From: an uncultured Pseudomonadota bacterium
GTDB lineage: Bacteria > Pseudomonadota > Alphaproteobacteria > RF32 > CAG-239
NCBI GenBank assembly: GCA_902763535.1
Contig: CACWSG010000012.1
Coordinates: forward strand, 1-35,939
Length of the DNA stretch: 35,939 nucleotides
Reading direction: 5' to 3'
Under the pieces are notes generated by a model, which worked only from the letters and a program-made list of their open reading frames with translations, was not told the DNA's origin and did no database searches. Both the position numbers and the translations under genes were made by a program. Shown in pieces: positions 6,710-15,938 of the stretch. How positions within the stretch are numbered: the first letter of the stretch is position 1; every line of letters starts with the position of its first letter.

Positions 6710-8917
6710 ATGGCATTACTAAGCAGTATATCAAGTTCGCTCACCGGCATGAAAGTTGCTCAATCTCAGTTAGAGATTGTCAGCAATAACATTGCCAATG
6801 TCGATACTCAAGGTTACACACGCAAAACAGCCGCTCAATCAGCGATTGTGGTTGCCGGTCAAACCATGGGCGTTACCATGGAAAACGCTCGCCGTACGGT
6901 TGATGAGGGATTGCTCAAAAATTTCCTTTCTTCCAATTCTGCCAGTTCTTCGCTTTCTTCGCAGCACGAATATTTAAGCCGCATGGACAATTTGATGGGC
7001 ACAACCGCCGACGGCAACTCTTTAGCCTACAATGTCGGAAATCTGCAAAGTGCTTTAGAAACTTTTTCAACCCAAGTATCATCAGCAGCATCGCGTTACA
7101 GCCTGTTGACTTCGGCCAAGGAATTGACTGCCAAGTTGAACAGTCTTTCTTCCAATATTCAAACTTTGCGTGGTGATGCTGACCGCGAAATATCCGATGC
7201 CGCCACTCAGATTAACTCATTGTTGCACAGCATTGACAGCTTAAATACCGATATTATCAAATATACGGTTCTCAATCGTGATGGTTTGGCCAATTTGCAA
7301 GATCAACGCGACAATGCTTTGCGTGAGTTGAGCGGTTATATTGATATTAACTATTATACTCGCGATACCGGAGCAGTTGTCATTCATACCACCGGCGGAA
7401 CTGCTTTGCTGGACACTCAGGTTTATGAATTGTCGCATATTTCTTTGGCTCAGGTCGGACCTGACAACAGCTATGACAGCGGCAACATTCAAGGTATTTT
7501 TGTTGATGGCAAAGACATCACCTCTTCAATTTCCGGAGGTTCTATCGGCGGTTTAATCGAGATTCGTGACAATACGCTTATGTCACTGCAAACTCAGCTT
7601 GATGAAGTAAGCTATGTTTTGTACAACGAAATGAATGCCGCCCACAACCAAGGCACGGCCTATCCCAATATGCCTTCTAAGTTGACCGGAACTACAACCT
7701 TTATTGCCGATATTCCCAATAACAACAGCGATTATAACCAAAGAATCAAATTGGAAAACGGCGATGTCAGATTTGTTATTTTTGATGAAGAAGGCAATCA
7801 AAGAGCTACCACCACTTTGCTGAGCGGAATGAATTTCCCTTCCACCGGTGATACTTTGGATAACATGGCTGCCCAAATTGAAAATTGGTTGACCAGAGCC
7901 GACGGAGCAAATCTTCTTTATGCCAAATGCTATATTGACAGCAATTCACATTTGGTAATTGATACCGGTGACAGCAATTATGGTTTGGCGGTTATTGATG
8001 AAACATCAACAACTGCCGGCTCAGAGCAAACTCCGGCAACATTGAGTTTTGATGCTGATGCCGATGGCACCTATGACCAGACTTTCAAAGGTTTTTCAGA
8101 CTTTTTTGGTCTTAACAACTTTTTTGCCAATGGTATTAATGATTATATTTGGGACTCAAAAGTTTTGAGCAATCGCGCAGCCGTAGGCCTGAATGCTACC
8201 GTAAAATGGTCATTTTCTGACTCGGTTAACGGTTATGATTATGGTACAATTGACATCAGCCGCACGATGACCATTCAGGATATTGCCGCCCAAATCAACA
8301 ACAACGATGCTCTCAATACCCACATCAAAGCATCTCTGATTCAAAATGGTGATGGCTATATGTTGCGGGTTGAAAGCTTGGAAGGTGCCCAATTAGAAAT
8401 ATCCGAAACCAACACTGCCGGTCTCAATGATAAAGTGTTGGACAAGTTGGGGATGGCAGTTTCTTCTTGCAATTATGCCGCCAATATTGCCGTACGCAGT
8501 GATATTCAGGAAAATGCCAATTTGATAGTTTGCGGTTCACCCAAATTTGACAGCAACAGAGGTGCTTATTCAATCAATGGGGCAACCAACAATATTGCCA
8601 ACAAATTGGCTGATACTTTGACTTCCAACCACATTTTCAAACAAGCCGGCAACATGGCTAAAACCGATACTTCACTGAACAATTATGTTTCGACTTTTGT
8701 CGGCAATGTTGCCAGTCTTGCCAATGTTGCAGAAAGTTCATACGAATATCAAAGCTCTTTGACACAAGCCATTTCCGACAAAGAAGCTCAAACTTCGGGA
8801 ATTGATTTGGATGAAGAATTGGCTCAAATGATTATCTATCAACAATCCTATGCCGCTTGTGCGCAGGTCTTCACTGCCTCAAGAGAAATTTTGGATGTTT
8901 TGATTAATATGGTATAG
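6710..8917 (+). CDS. flgK: Flagellar hook-associated protein 1 FlgK
   Basis: First junction protein between hook and filament. The N-terminus contains SLTGMKVAQSQLEIVSNNIANVDTQGYTRK, the flagellar rod/hook D0 signature, and the C-terminus ends GIDLDEELAQMIIYQQSYAACAQVFTASREILDVLINMV, also canonical; both ends form the D0/D1 coiled coil. At 735 residues it is longer than the ~550 of E. coli, the extra length being in the surface-exposed middle (about residues 320-620, including GFSDFFGLNNFFANG). ATG at 6710 follows AAGGAGAA. Export should depend on the FlgN-like protein encoded just before it. Confidence 0.96.
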   Translation: MALLSSISSSLTGMKVAQSQLEIVSNNIANVDTQGYTRKTAAQSAIVVAGQTMGVTMENARRTVDEGLLKNFLSSNSASSSLSSQHEYLSRMDNLMGTTADGNSLAYNVGNLQSALETFSTQVSSAASRYSLLTSAKELTAKLNSLSSNIQTLRGDADREISDAATQINSLLHSIDSLNTDIIKYTVLNRDGLANLQDQRDNALRELSGYIDINYYTRDTGAVVIHTTGGTALLDTQVYELSHISLAQVGPDNSYDSGNIQGIFVDGKDITSSISGGSIGGLIEIRDNTLMSLQTQLDEVSYVLYNEMNAAHNQGTAYPNMPSKLTGTTTFIADIPNNNSDYNQRIKLENGDVRFVIFDEEGNQRATTTLLSGMNFPSTGDTLDNMAAQIENWLTRADGANLLYAKCYIDSNSHLVIDTGDSNYGLAVIDETSTTAGSEQTPATLSFDADADGTYDQTFKGFSDFFGLNNFFANGINDYIWDSKVLSNRAAVGLNATVKWSFSDSVNGYDYGTIDISRTMTIQDIAAQINNNDALNTHIKASLIQNGDGYMLRVESLEGAQLEISETNTAGLNDKVLDKLGMAVSSCNYAANIAVRSDIQENANLIVCGSPKFDSNRGAYSINGATNNIANKLADTLTSNHIFKQAGNMAKTDTSLNNYVSTFVGNVASLANVAESSYEYQSSLTQAISDKEAQTSGIDLDEELAQMIIYQQSYAACAQVFTASREILDVLINMV

Positions 8918-8940
8918 GCTTAAAAAGGGAGGATTGAACA

Positions 8941-10527
8941 ATGGTAAGAGTTCCTACTTATGCAAGTTATATGAGCTTGGTAAATCAGACCATGAAAACC
9001 AAAGCTACGGCTAATATGTACAGCTACCAAACCTCTACCGGCATCAAATATGCCAACTATGCCGGATATGGTATGAAAGCTTCCAACATTGTCAACATGG
9101 AAGCCTCGCTCAATGTAACTCAAAACTTTTTGGATAATAACACTCTTTTGAATACTTCCATCAAGACCATGAGTACCGTCATGGAAAATGTCGAAGATGC
9201 GGTTTCATCGTTCAAAAGCCAGCTCAATAATGCCATGTCGGCTTTTTCATCTTTGACCGATGGTGAGCCGATTTCAACCGAGGTAGCAGCTTCATTAAAT
9301 GAATTGCAGACAGTTGCATTTTCTGCGATGTCATTAATATCTGATGCTCTCAACCAATCAGTCGGCGGCAAATATATTTTTGGTGCCGGATCATCTTCCG
9401 AGCCGTCAAAATTTCCTTATGCCACACTAGATGAATTCCAAAAAATGTATGACGGTATTAACATCAAATATCCCGAAACCTCTAATGCATTGTTGGCCAA
9501 CCGTCAGGCTAATTATGCCTTATCCGGTGATTTGACCATTGCTCAGGGCTCATCTGATAACGAATTTGTTTTATCTGCAACCAACGGATTTTTATCAACA
9601 GCAGTAATCGGCGGTGAAAACACTACCGGAGATTTGACTTTTTCCGCGGCTGATGACAGTTTGCACGCCATGGTTTATGGCGCATTTAACTCCATTCATG
9701 CCGGCGATATATTGATGATAGACAACAACGGTTCAAAAACAAAATATACGGTAGAAAGCGTTTCAGCTGATGGTAAAACTCTTAAATTTGCCGAAGATGT
9801 AACTGCTGACAGCACAATTACTGATGGTACCGGCGTTACCGTTTCTACATCTTTTGCCGTTGGTACAGTGCTTGATTTTGAAGGCAATAGTGCTATTCCG
9901 TCTCCCATGCAGGTCTTGGGTATGAACGATAGCGGGGAGCTGACCGTAAGAGCTGATAATGCCAAGTTGAGCACTAGCTTGCCGCAAACTTTAGATGCTT
10001 CATCACACTGGAGTTTGAGCGCTGACAGCTATTATCAAGGCGGTTCGGCGCAAGAGGTCTTCCGCGTTTCGGACAATCAAAGTATCACTTTTGACATCAA
10101 TGCCAATGATCCGGTATTTACCAAATTGTTCCGTGCATTTGGTATGATTGCTCAAGACAATTTGATTCAAACAGATGCTTCCGGCAATGTTGAAGCTGGT
10201 CAATCGCAAGCTTTTCGTGATCTGATTGACGAAGCCATGAGCTTTTTGCAATCGGCTATCGATAACAATGGCAAAGCGGTATCAGGCAAAAATGAAACCA
10301 TATCTATGTGCGTAGCTAAAATTTCTGCTAATTATGTTACCTTAGACAGTGTCAACAATACATTAAACAGCCTTAAAAACAATTTGGAAGACAATGTTTA
10401 TGATATTAAAAATGTTGATCAAACCGAAGCTGCTGCCAAGTTGTTATTTACACAAAATTCATTGGAAGCATCTTATCAGGTATTGAGCAGCACTTTGAAT
10501 TTGTCATTGTTAGACTACTTGAAATAA
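8941..10527 (+). CDS. flgL: Flagellar hook-associated protein 3 FlgL (flagellin-like)
   Basis: Second hook-filament junction protein, of the flagellin superfamily. The N-terminal helix (VRVPTYASYMSLVNQTMKTKA) and the long D1 segment with TMENVEDAVSSFKSQLNNAMS-like heptads fit, as does the C-terminus (LLFTQNSLEASYQVLSSTLNLSLLDYL). At 528 residues it is much larger than the 317 of E. coli; the middle part (about 180-400) is beta-rich and probably the exposed, variable domain. It has the flgK-flgL adjacency expected for FlgL rather than flagellin. ATG at 8941 is preceded by GGGAGG. The next gene starts nine bases after its stop. Confidence 0.9.
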   Translation: MVRVPTYASYMSLVNQTMKTKATANMYSYQTSTGIKYANYAGYGMKASNIVNMEASLNVTQNFLDNNTLLNTSIKTMSTVMENVEDAVSSFKSQLNNAMSAFSSLTDGEPISTEVAASLNELQTVAFSAMSLISDALNQSVGGKYIFGAGSSSEPSKFPYATLDEFQKMYDGINIKYPETSNALLANRQANYALSGDLTIAQGSSDNEFVLSATNGFLSTAVIGGENTTGDLTFSAADDSLHAMVYGAFNSIHAGDILMIDNNGSKTKYTVESVSADGKTLKFAEDVTADSTITDGTGVTVSTSFAVGTVLDFEGNSAIPSPMQVLGMNDSGELTVRADNAKLSTSLPQTLDASSHWSLSADSYYQGGSAQEVFRVSDNQSITFDINANDPVFTKLFRAFGMIAQDNLIQTDASGNVEAGQSQAFRDLIDEAMSFLQSAIDNNGKAVSGKNETISMCVAKISANYVTLDSVNNTLNSLKNNLEDNVYDIKNVDQTEAAAKLLFTQNSLEASYQVLSSTLNLSLLDYLK

Positions 10528-10536
10528 GGGGTTTAG

Positions 10537-12162
10537 ATGATATACAAAGAATACAATGTCAGCCAATCTGCCGGCGTAATTTTGGGCAGCACTCTCAACC
10601 TTGGTGAAAAAGTTTACACTAAAGGTCACGAGATAACCCCCGAAGATGTGCTGATATTCAAAATGTATGGTTTGAATTTTATCTATGGTGCTGAGTACCA
10701 AGACGGTGATGTTGAATATAGAACAGCCTATACGCAAATTGCCGCGGCAGTTTGCGGGAAAGGATTAGGCTATGTGGTTGAAGGCGAAAATTGTCTGATA
10801 ACCGCACTTGAAGATGGTGTTTTTTTGAGTGATAAAAGCCGAATTGACAAGTTCAATTCCTATGATGAAAACATTATCATCAACACCATAGCTCCTTTAA
10901 ACGTTGTCAAAAAAGGCGATACGGTTGCCGAGTTAAGTATTTTGCCGCCTCTTTTGACGCAACAGGAAATTGATGATTTGTTGTTTCGGCTTGCCGGTAA
11001 TTTTGCTTTGTTATCTTTGAGTGCCAATCGTCAGTACCGCGCCGCCTTTGTCTATCCTCATATTTTGGGCAATGAAGATGAACGCCGCCATTCTACTTCG
11101 ATAACTATGCGTTTGTTGCAAGGTTTGGCTGATTTGCATTTTGACTTTACGCGTGAAATTGAATGTGGTTTTAATTTAGAAAATTTGGCCAATGCTTTTT
11201 ATCAGGGCAACAATTTCGGTGCTGATGTGCTGTTTATCTCTTCACCGATCAAAGGTTATGGTGCCAATGACCTGCTTTTTCAAGCTTTGCGGTCTTTAAC
11301 TGATGACATATATATTCGTGCGGTTCCTTATGTTGGTGCCGCAGATTTGATGATAGCTGAGAAGAGTGGGCGGCGTATCATTGTTCTGCCCTATGACTAT
11401 GACAAAACTAGTGATAATTTTATCGATGATATGATAAAACAGGCAATCTTTAGCGAACATTTGAGTGAAGCGATATTTGCTCACAAGCAAACTCCGATTA
11501 TTTCTCAAATCAAACCCACACAACATTTTGATAAAGTTATTGCTCCTCAAAGCAAAGGCAGTGCCGACAAAGCCAAAATCGGAGCGGTTATTTTGGCAGC
11601 CGGACAGGGCAGAAGAGCCGGACTTAACAAATTGATGGTTGAAGGACAAGACGGCTTGCCGATGTTTATGCACGCTGTCAATGCTGCTATCGCTTCTCAA
11701 GCCAAACCGGTTTTTGTGATTACCGGATATCGCCACGAGGAATTGGAAGAATGGTTGGAAAAATTAGATGTTAATGTAATTTATAATCCGGCTTTTGAGA
11801 GCGGTGTCAAAACTTCTATTCGTTTGGGGCTCAAAGCGATGCCCTCATCTTGCGACGGAGCACTTTTAATTCCGGCTGATATGCCCAATCTCGGTGCAGC
11901 TGAAATCAATAAATTGATAGCTAAATTTGATACTTCCAAAGACAAGCAACTGATCTTTTTCACCCATAAAGGGGTTAAACAAAATCCCCTTATCTGGAGC
12001 AAATCGCTTTACGACAAGGCCGATTTGGTGCCGGAAAATTCTGAGTTCAGGGTGGTTTTTGCCGAGCACGCTGATTATTCAAAAGCGGTAGAGCTTAAAG
12101 ATGCGAGCAAATTATTGGACATCAATTTTCCCAACGACATCAAAGAATACGCCAAGAAGTAG
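10537..12162 (+). CDS. Molybdopterin-binding (MoeA/MogA-like) / MocA-like nucleotidyltransferase fusion
   Basis: A two-part cytoplasmic protein. Residues about 1-330 resemble the molybdopterin-binding half of a fusion family widespread in Alphaproteobacteria. Residues about 347-541 are a MobA/MocA-like transferase: VILAAGQGRRAG at 351-362 with the substrate lysine K365, and LLIPADMPNL at 443-452 carrying the metal-binding acidic residue. MocA enzymes add CMP to molybdopterin to make the cytosine form of the cofactor. The GGxSxGxxD signature expected for cofactor binding is altered (SSPIKGYGANDL). Start ATG at 10537 with GGGG upstream is only nine bases after flgL, so it is transcribed with the flagellar genes. 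Whether it serves cofactor synthesis or flagellar modification cannot be told from sequence. Confidence 0.8.
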   Translation: MIYKEYNVSQSAGVILGSTLNLGEKVYTKGHEITPEDVLIFKMYGLNFIYGAEYQDGDVEYRTAYTQIAAAVCGKGLGYVVEGENCLITALEDGVFLSDKSRIDKFNSYDENIIINTIAPLNVVKKGDTVAELSILPPLLTQQEIDDLLFRLAGNFALLSLSANRQYRAAFVYPHILGNEDERRHSTSITMRLLQGLADLHFDFTREIECGFNLENLANAFYQGNNFGADVLFISSPIKGYGANDLLFQALRSLTDDIYIRAVPYVGAADLMIAEKSGRRIIVLPYDYDKTSDNFIDDMIKQAIFSEHLSEAIFAHKQTPIISQIKPTQHFDKVIAPQSKGSADKAKIGAVILAAGQGRRAGLNKLMVEGQDGLPMFMHAVNAAIASQAKPVFVITGYRHEELEEWLEKLDVNVIYNPAFESGVKTSIRLGLKAMPSSCDGALLIPADMPNLGAAEINKLIAKFDTSKDKQLIFFTHKGVKQNPLIWSKSLYDKADLVPENSEFRVVFAEHADYSKAVELKDASKLLDINFPNDIKEYAKK

Positions 12163-12175
12163 TTTTAGAAAAAAC

Positions 12176-12203
12176 TTGACAAAATTGCATTGCTGTATAT
12201 AAT
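12176..12203 (+). promoter_or_regulatory. Consensus sigma-70 promoter of the orphan gene at 12250
   Basis: TTGACA (12176-12181), 16-base spacer, TATAAT (12198-12203): both hexamers are exact consensus. It lies only 13 bases after the preceding stop codon, with no terminator between. The leader of about 40 bases lacks a Shine-Dalgarno site. Confidence 0.8.
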
Positions 12204-12249
12204 TGCCAGCAACTAAAAATCATTATGTTCAATTAAATTTTCAATTATC

Positions 12250-13662
12250 ATGGATCAGAATCAAGCAAAAAATCAGCAAAGAATTTTGGACTTTATCCGT
12301 CCCGCCGAAAAAGCCAAAGAATTCATCGAAAAAGGCGAACCGCTTTTTGCATGGGTGTGGCAAGGGATGATAGAACGCAACAGCGTTTCGTTTCCTCAGG
12401 TGATTGAGCTCGCCGAGCTGGCGGTTGAAAAAGATGTATGGCTGCCGGACGAAGTTCTGGTGTACATCATGGAGCATCAAGAGGAAATCAAAGAGCGCGG
12501 ATTGCTCCGTATCTTCACCAAGAAAAAATCCACCGATTCCGTGGTGGAGTTCTTTGACCGCTATCACCAAAAGCACCCCGAGGTGCCTTGGTCGGACGCT
12601 TTTGTCTTGGCCGCTCTCAAAAGAGCTGACTTTTTAGAGCTTTTCCTGCATTTTAAATTTGGTCTTTCGGCAGACGCCGAAGTTGAGTTGGTCAAACGCG
12701 ATGACTTTATCGCCATTATTGACGAATGGCCATGGGAAAGATTTTATCTAAAGCCCAAAGCGCAACAAGAGCTGGTTAACCAACCTTTTGCCAAGCTGTT
12801 GGCTTACACCAAAAAAGCCCAAAGTTTGTATGTGGTTGGCGAATTTGTCGCCAGCGATGGCTTTACGGTTGAAAAGGCAATACAACTCTTGCAATCCATG
12901 AAAGATTTGTCACGATATCTTTCAAAAGATGATAGGCATCAGTTGCTGGAGCAAAAAAATTCGCAACTCACTGAATTGATGGTTCAGGCACTGCCTTGGA
13001 AGTCGTTTTTTGAGTTAGAAGACCAACAGCTGATATTGGCAACACCTCAACCATCAGCGGCTATATCGGCTTATGCCGAGCCGGCTAATGGTTCAGTCAA
13101 GGCAAGGGTGTTTGATATCAGCCTGCAGGAAAAAGTTTTGCAAATCCTGCAAGAGCAAGCACCCACAGAATTGACAAAGTATGTCAACTGCCTACTCACT
13201 TCCGATGCCGAGCATCTTAATGCCGACTTTGTGACCTGGTTGTCTCGGCAGCCCAATGACTTCATCAGTCAATTGAACTGGAAGCAGGAACTGGGCACCG
13301 GTGTTGATTTTTGGCTCAACACTTTGGAAACCACCAAAACGGCATTGTTCATGAAGGCATACAAGAGCGCCACCGTGAACAACCATGAAGGGAGGCATGA
13401 CCCCGACCGTAATGTCATCATCAAGATGCTCGATTGTCCCAATGCTCCTGAGTTGGTGGCAATTTGGGACCGCCAAGCAGGGGAACATAAACATATTCCC
13501 TTTGGTGAATGTCGTCCAAGCTATAGCTATGATGACAATCATTATTGGTGGGCGGAAGAAGTGTTGGAAGCAATGGCTAAACTTCCGCAAGACGAGTTTA
13601 TGGCCATATATAATATTGCCGGCTCGTCGCTGAAAAGCGGTCTTGACAACTACCGCCAATAA
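12250..13662 (+). CDS. Orphan 470-residue protein of unknown function
   Basis: A soluble, largely helical protein, rich in glutamate, lysine and tryptophan, with recurrent aromatic motifs such as EVPWSDAF, EWPWERFYL and ALPWKSFF that may mark loose internal repeats of about 90-150 residues. No signal peptide, membrane segment or catalytic motif seen; no family recognised. ATG at 12250 has no Shine-Dalgarno site and follows a consensus promoter and an A/T-rich leader; a strong terminator starts two bases after the stop. The reading frame uses noticeably more G/C-rich codons than the flagellar genes before it. It belongs to the SD-less orphan class of this window. Confidence 0.75.
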   Translation: MDQNQAKNQQRILDFIRPAEKAKEFIEKGEPLFAWVWQGMIERNSVSFPQVIELAELAVEKDVWLPDEVLVYIMEHQEEIKERGLLRIFTKKKSTDSVVEFFDRYHQKHPEVPWSDAFVLAALKRADFLELFLHFKFGLSADAEVELVKRDDFIAIIDEWPWERFYLKPKAQQELVNQPFAKLLAYTKKAQSLYVVGEFVASDGFTVEKAIQLLQSMKDLSRYLSKDDRHQLLEQKNSQLTELMVQALPWKSFFELEDQQLILATPQPSAAISAYAEPANGSVKARVFDISLQEKVLQILQEQAPTELTKYVNCLLTSDAEHLNADFVTWLSRQPNDFISQLNWKQELGTGVDFWLNTLETTKTALFMKAYKSATVNNHEGRHDPDRNVIIKMLDCPNAPELVAIWDRQAGEHKHIPFGECRPSYSYDDNHYWWAEEVLEAMAKLPQDEFMAIYNIAGSSLKSGLDNYRQ

Positions 13663-13664
13663 AC

Positions 13665-13694
13665 AAAAGCTCACCTGCAAAGGTGAGCTTTTTT
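13665..13694 (+). terminator. Intrinsic terminator of the orphan gene
   Basis: AAAAGCTCACCT (13665-13676), GCAA loop, AGGTGAGCTTTT (13681-13692), then more T: a perfect 12-bp stem. Confidence 0.9.
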
Positions 13695-13804
13695 GGTGCT
13701 TAATCCTGACATCGTAATTCCTAATAACGACCAATCATGCTAATTCTATTTTTCCTTTCTGTTTTAAGTTATAAAAAAAGAGCTTTAGAAGCTAGGTTAT
13801 ATTA

Positions 13805-13832
13805 TTGACTTTTTATTTGTGCGAATTATGCT
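13805..13832 (+). promoter_or_regulatory. Sigma-70 promoter of the secreted cysteine-rich protein
   Basis: TTGACT (13805-13810), 16-base spacer, TATGCT (13827-13832). It predicts a very short leader that still contains GAGG before the ATG at 13855. Confidence 0.55.
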
Positions 13833-13854
13833 TATATTTGTAGTGAGGTTGGTT

Positions 13855-14307
13855 ATGAAAAAAATATTGTTGTTTTTAGGTTCATTGATTTGCACATTTG
13901 ATGTAACTGCTAAAGACGATATAACATATATTAATAAAATATCTGATGAAGTAAAAAATTGCTCACAACAATTTGAAATTAAGGAACAAGAATGCCCTGA
14001 ATCTTGGAGTATGAAATGTTATAATCATTTAATGAAAACCAATCAAGATACTCAAATTTGTTATAAGCGAATCGCTGTAAAAATTTTTGAAAAATTTTAC
14101 AATTTACCAAATGATGCGGCTAATAAAAAGATTGATGAATACAAAAATTTTATATATGATCAATATTCATTTATGTATTGGGAAACAAATTTTTGCAAAA
14201 AAAATAATTGTGGCATATCCCCAGATTTATATAGTGAATACGCCACAACACAAGAATTGCAATTTTATCTTAACAAGATGATAGGCTCTATATCATCTCG
14301 CCTTTAA
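13855..14307 (+). CDS. Small secreted cysteine-containing protein, unknown
   Basis: From the ATG at 13855 the product is 150 residues and begins with a Sec signal peptide (MKKILLFLGSLICTFDVTA, cleavage likely before KDD). An upstream GTG at 13819 is in frame but lies inside the promoter, and GAGG eight bases before 13855 decides the later start. The mature part has about seven cysteines (NCSQQ, QECPES, MKCYN, QICYK, NFCKKNNCG), compatible with disulphides in the periplasm. The general look recalls small LprI-like periplasmic proteins but without convincing motif match. Very A/T-rich codon use compared with the orphan gene before it. Its stop overlaps that of the converging gene. Confidence 0.65.
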   Translation: MKKILLFLGSLICTFDVTAKDDITYINKISDEVKNCSQQFEIKEQECPESWSMKCYNHLMKTNQDTQICYKRIAVKIFEKFYNLPNDAANKKIDEYKNFIYDQYSFMYWETNFCKKNNCGISPDLYSEYATTQELQFYLNKMIGSISSRL

Positions 14308-14813
14308 TATTGATTAAATCTATTTCGATGTCCTTGCTCAAATACTTTTTGAGATGGATCTTTTTGCAGATATTTATCTTCAACGCTATGAACATTCCTA
14401 ATAAAATTAGCTTTAAACTCTTTAGAGAAATCATTGCCATAAAGAGAATAATCAATCATTTTGCTTGTTTGATTCACATCATTTGCTATATTTGGCAAAG
14501 TATTTTGTGCATACTGCATAGGTTGATTTAAGGTATTTTGCATATTTTCAATATTCGCCGCAATATTAGAATTGCCAAAACCATAATTATTAGCAGGATT
14601 GCCCCAAAAATTGGTTGTGTATTGCGGATAATTGGAAGTAATGCCTTGAGCGTTATATTGCTTTATCAAATTTTGTTCACGACTTGAGCGCGCCATTTGA
14701 TAAGCAATCTCATCCTGATTGGTAAATCCGTTATGATTAACACCATAACTGTCAATGCCGCCAACACCTGTTTGGTAGCCTAACGGCGAAATGTTTTTAG
14801 GATATATATCCAT
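14304..14813 (-). CDS. Unknown glycine/asparagine/tyrosine-rich protein downstream of mrp
   Basis: A 169-residue hydrophilic protein rich in N, Q, Y and G (for example NNYGFGNSNIAANIENMQN), with a charged C-terminus (VEDKYLQKDPSQKVFEQGHRNRF). No signal peptide, no membrane segment and no recognised family; low-complexity composition suggests much of it is unstructured. The ATG at 14813 is 24 bases after the mrp stop with no terminator between, so it is probably co-transcribed with mrp. No clear Shine-Dalgarno site is seen. Its stop TAA shares the palindromic TTAA with the stop of the converging gene. Confidence 0.6.
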   Translation of the reverse strand: MDIYPKNISPLGYQTGVGGIDSYGVNHNGFTNQDEIAYQMARSSREQNLIKQYNAQGITSNYPQYTTNFWGNPANNYGFGNSNIAANIENMQNTLNQPMQYAQNTLPNIANDVNQTSKMIDYSLYGNDFSKEFKANFIRNVHSVEDKYLQKDPSQKVFEQGHRNRFNQY

Positions 14814-14837
14814 TGTTTTGTGGATATTTTATTGAAC

Positions 14838-15836
14838 TTAACCTTTTAATATTTTTTTTGCAATTTCCATATAAGCCTCAGCCTGAGGTGAATCCGGTTT
14901 GTCTTCCACAATCGGTTTTCCTTCATCAGCATGAGTGCGAATGTCAATATGAAGAGGTATTTCGCCCAAAAATCTCACTCCCATTCTTTCGGCGGTTTCT
15001 TTGGCACCGGCGTGCCCAAAAATCTCTTCTTTGTGCCCACATTCAGGGCAGATATAATAGCTCATATTTTCAACTATGCCTAAAATCGGAATACCTGTCT
15101 TTTGAAACATATTAACTCCCTTGACCGCATCAATCAGAGCAATATCTTGCGGGGTTGATACAATCACGGCGCCGTCGATTTTAAGCTTTTGCGCCAAAGT
15201 TATTTGAATATCTCCGGTTCCCGGCGGCATATCAATAACCATAATATCAATATCCCCCCACTCAACCTGAGTTAAGAGTTGTTCCAGTGCACTTCCGGCC
15301 TTGGCTCCGCGCCAAATCAAAGGTGCATCACGATCAATCAAAGTGCCGATTGACATTGATTTAAGCCCGTGTACCTCAAAAGCATTGAAAGTTTTGCCGT
15401 CATAAGACACCACCGGTTGGTTTTCATATCCTAACATGGTGGGAATAGAAGGACCATAAATGTCGGCATCAAACAAGGCAATTTTTTTACCTAATTTACT
15501 CAAAGCCAATGCCAAGTTGACCGCGGTGGTCGATTTGCCGACGCCGCCTTTTCCCGAAGCTACGGCAATAATTTTTTTCACTCCTTTGATATTCCACTTG
15601 GAAGGTGCTTCGCCCAAAGTCGGAGCAGAGCGCTCGGAAGTATATATGATATTGACTTTTTTAATTCCGTTAAGAGCAGCAATTTCTTTTTCCAAATTGG
15701 CGGTAACTTCTTTGTTTTCGGCAATGTTTTGCAAAGTTACTATTGCTCTTTCATTTTTTATTATCAAAGCGGCAATATTGGCTTGATTAAAATATTTTTC
15801 GACCAATTCTCTGACTTGTTCTTCCAAATTATTCAA
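14838..15836 (-). CDS. mrp: Mrp/ApbC-type iron-sulphur cluster carrier ATPase
   Basis: Cytoplasmic P-loop ATPase of the Mrp/NBP35 family that binds and transfers [4Fe-4S] clusters to target proteins. Residues 1-65 are an MIP18/DUF59-like domain; the deviant Walker A SGKGGVGKST spans about 94-103, and the cluster-binding CPEC (C263/C266) lies in YYICPECGHKEEIFG. Length 332 is typical. The first codon is TTG at 15836-15834 (MNNLEEQVREL), supported by AGGGG about ten bases upstream; no ATG in a plausible position exists before the conserved part. It is transcribed divergently from hflK. Confidence 0.95.
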   Translation of the reverse strand: MNNLEEQVRELVEKYFNQANIAALIIKNERAIVTLQNIAENKEVTANLEKEIAALNGIKKVNIIYTSERSAPTLGEAPSKWNIKGVKKIIAVASGKGGVGKSTTAVNLALALSKLGKKIALFDADIYGPSIPTMLGYENQPVVSYDGKTFNAFEVHGLKSMSIGTLIDRDAPLIWRGAKAGSALEQLLTQVEWGDIDIMVIDMPPGTGDIQITLAQKLKIDGAVIVSTPQDIALIDAVKGVNMFQKTGIPILGIVENMSYYICPECGHKEEIFGHAGAKETAERMGVRFLGEIPLHIDIRTHADEGKPIVEDKPDSPQAEAYMEIAKKILKG

Positions 15837-15938
15837 TGTATAATCCCCTGTTGATAGATGACTGATTATTGTTTTATTGGCGCATTTATATTATATAATC
15901 GCTTATGTTTCAACTAAAATAACGGAGAAAATAACATT

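Noticed and set aside
6589..6789. Alternative-frame open frames inside flagellar and other genes
   Set aside because: They are shadows of well-supported genes, with no ribosome-binding sites and low-quality translations.
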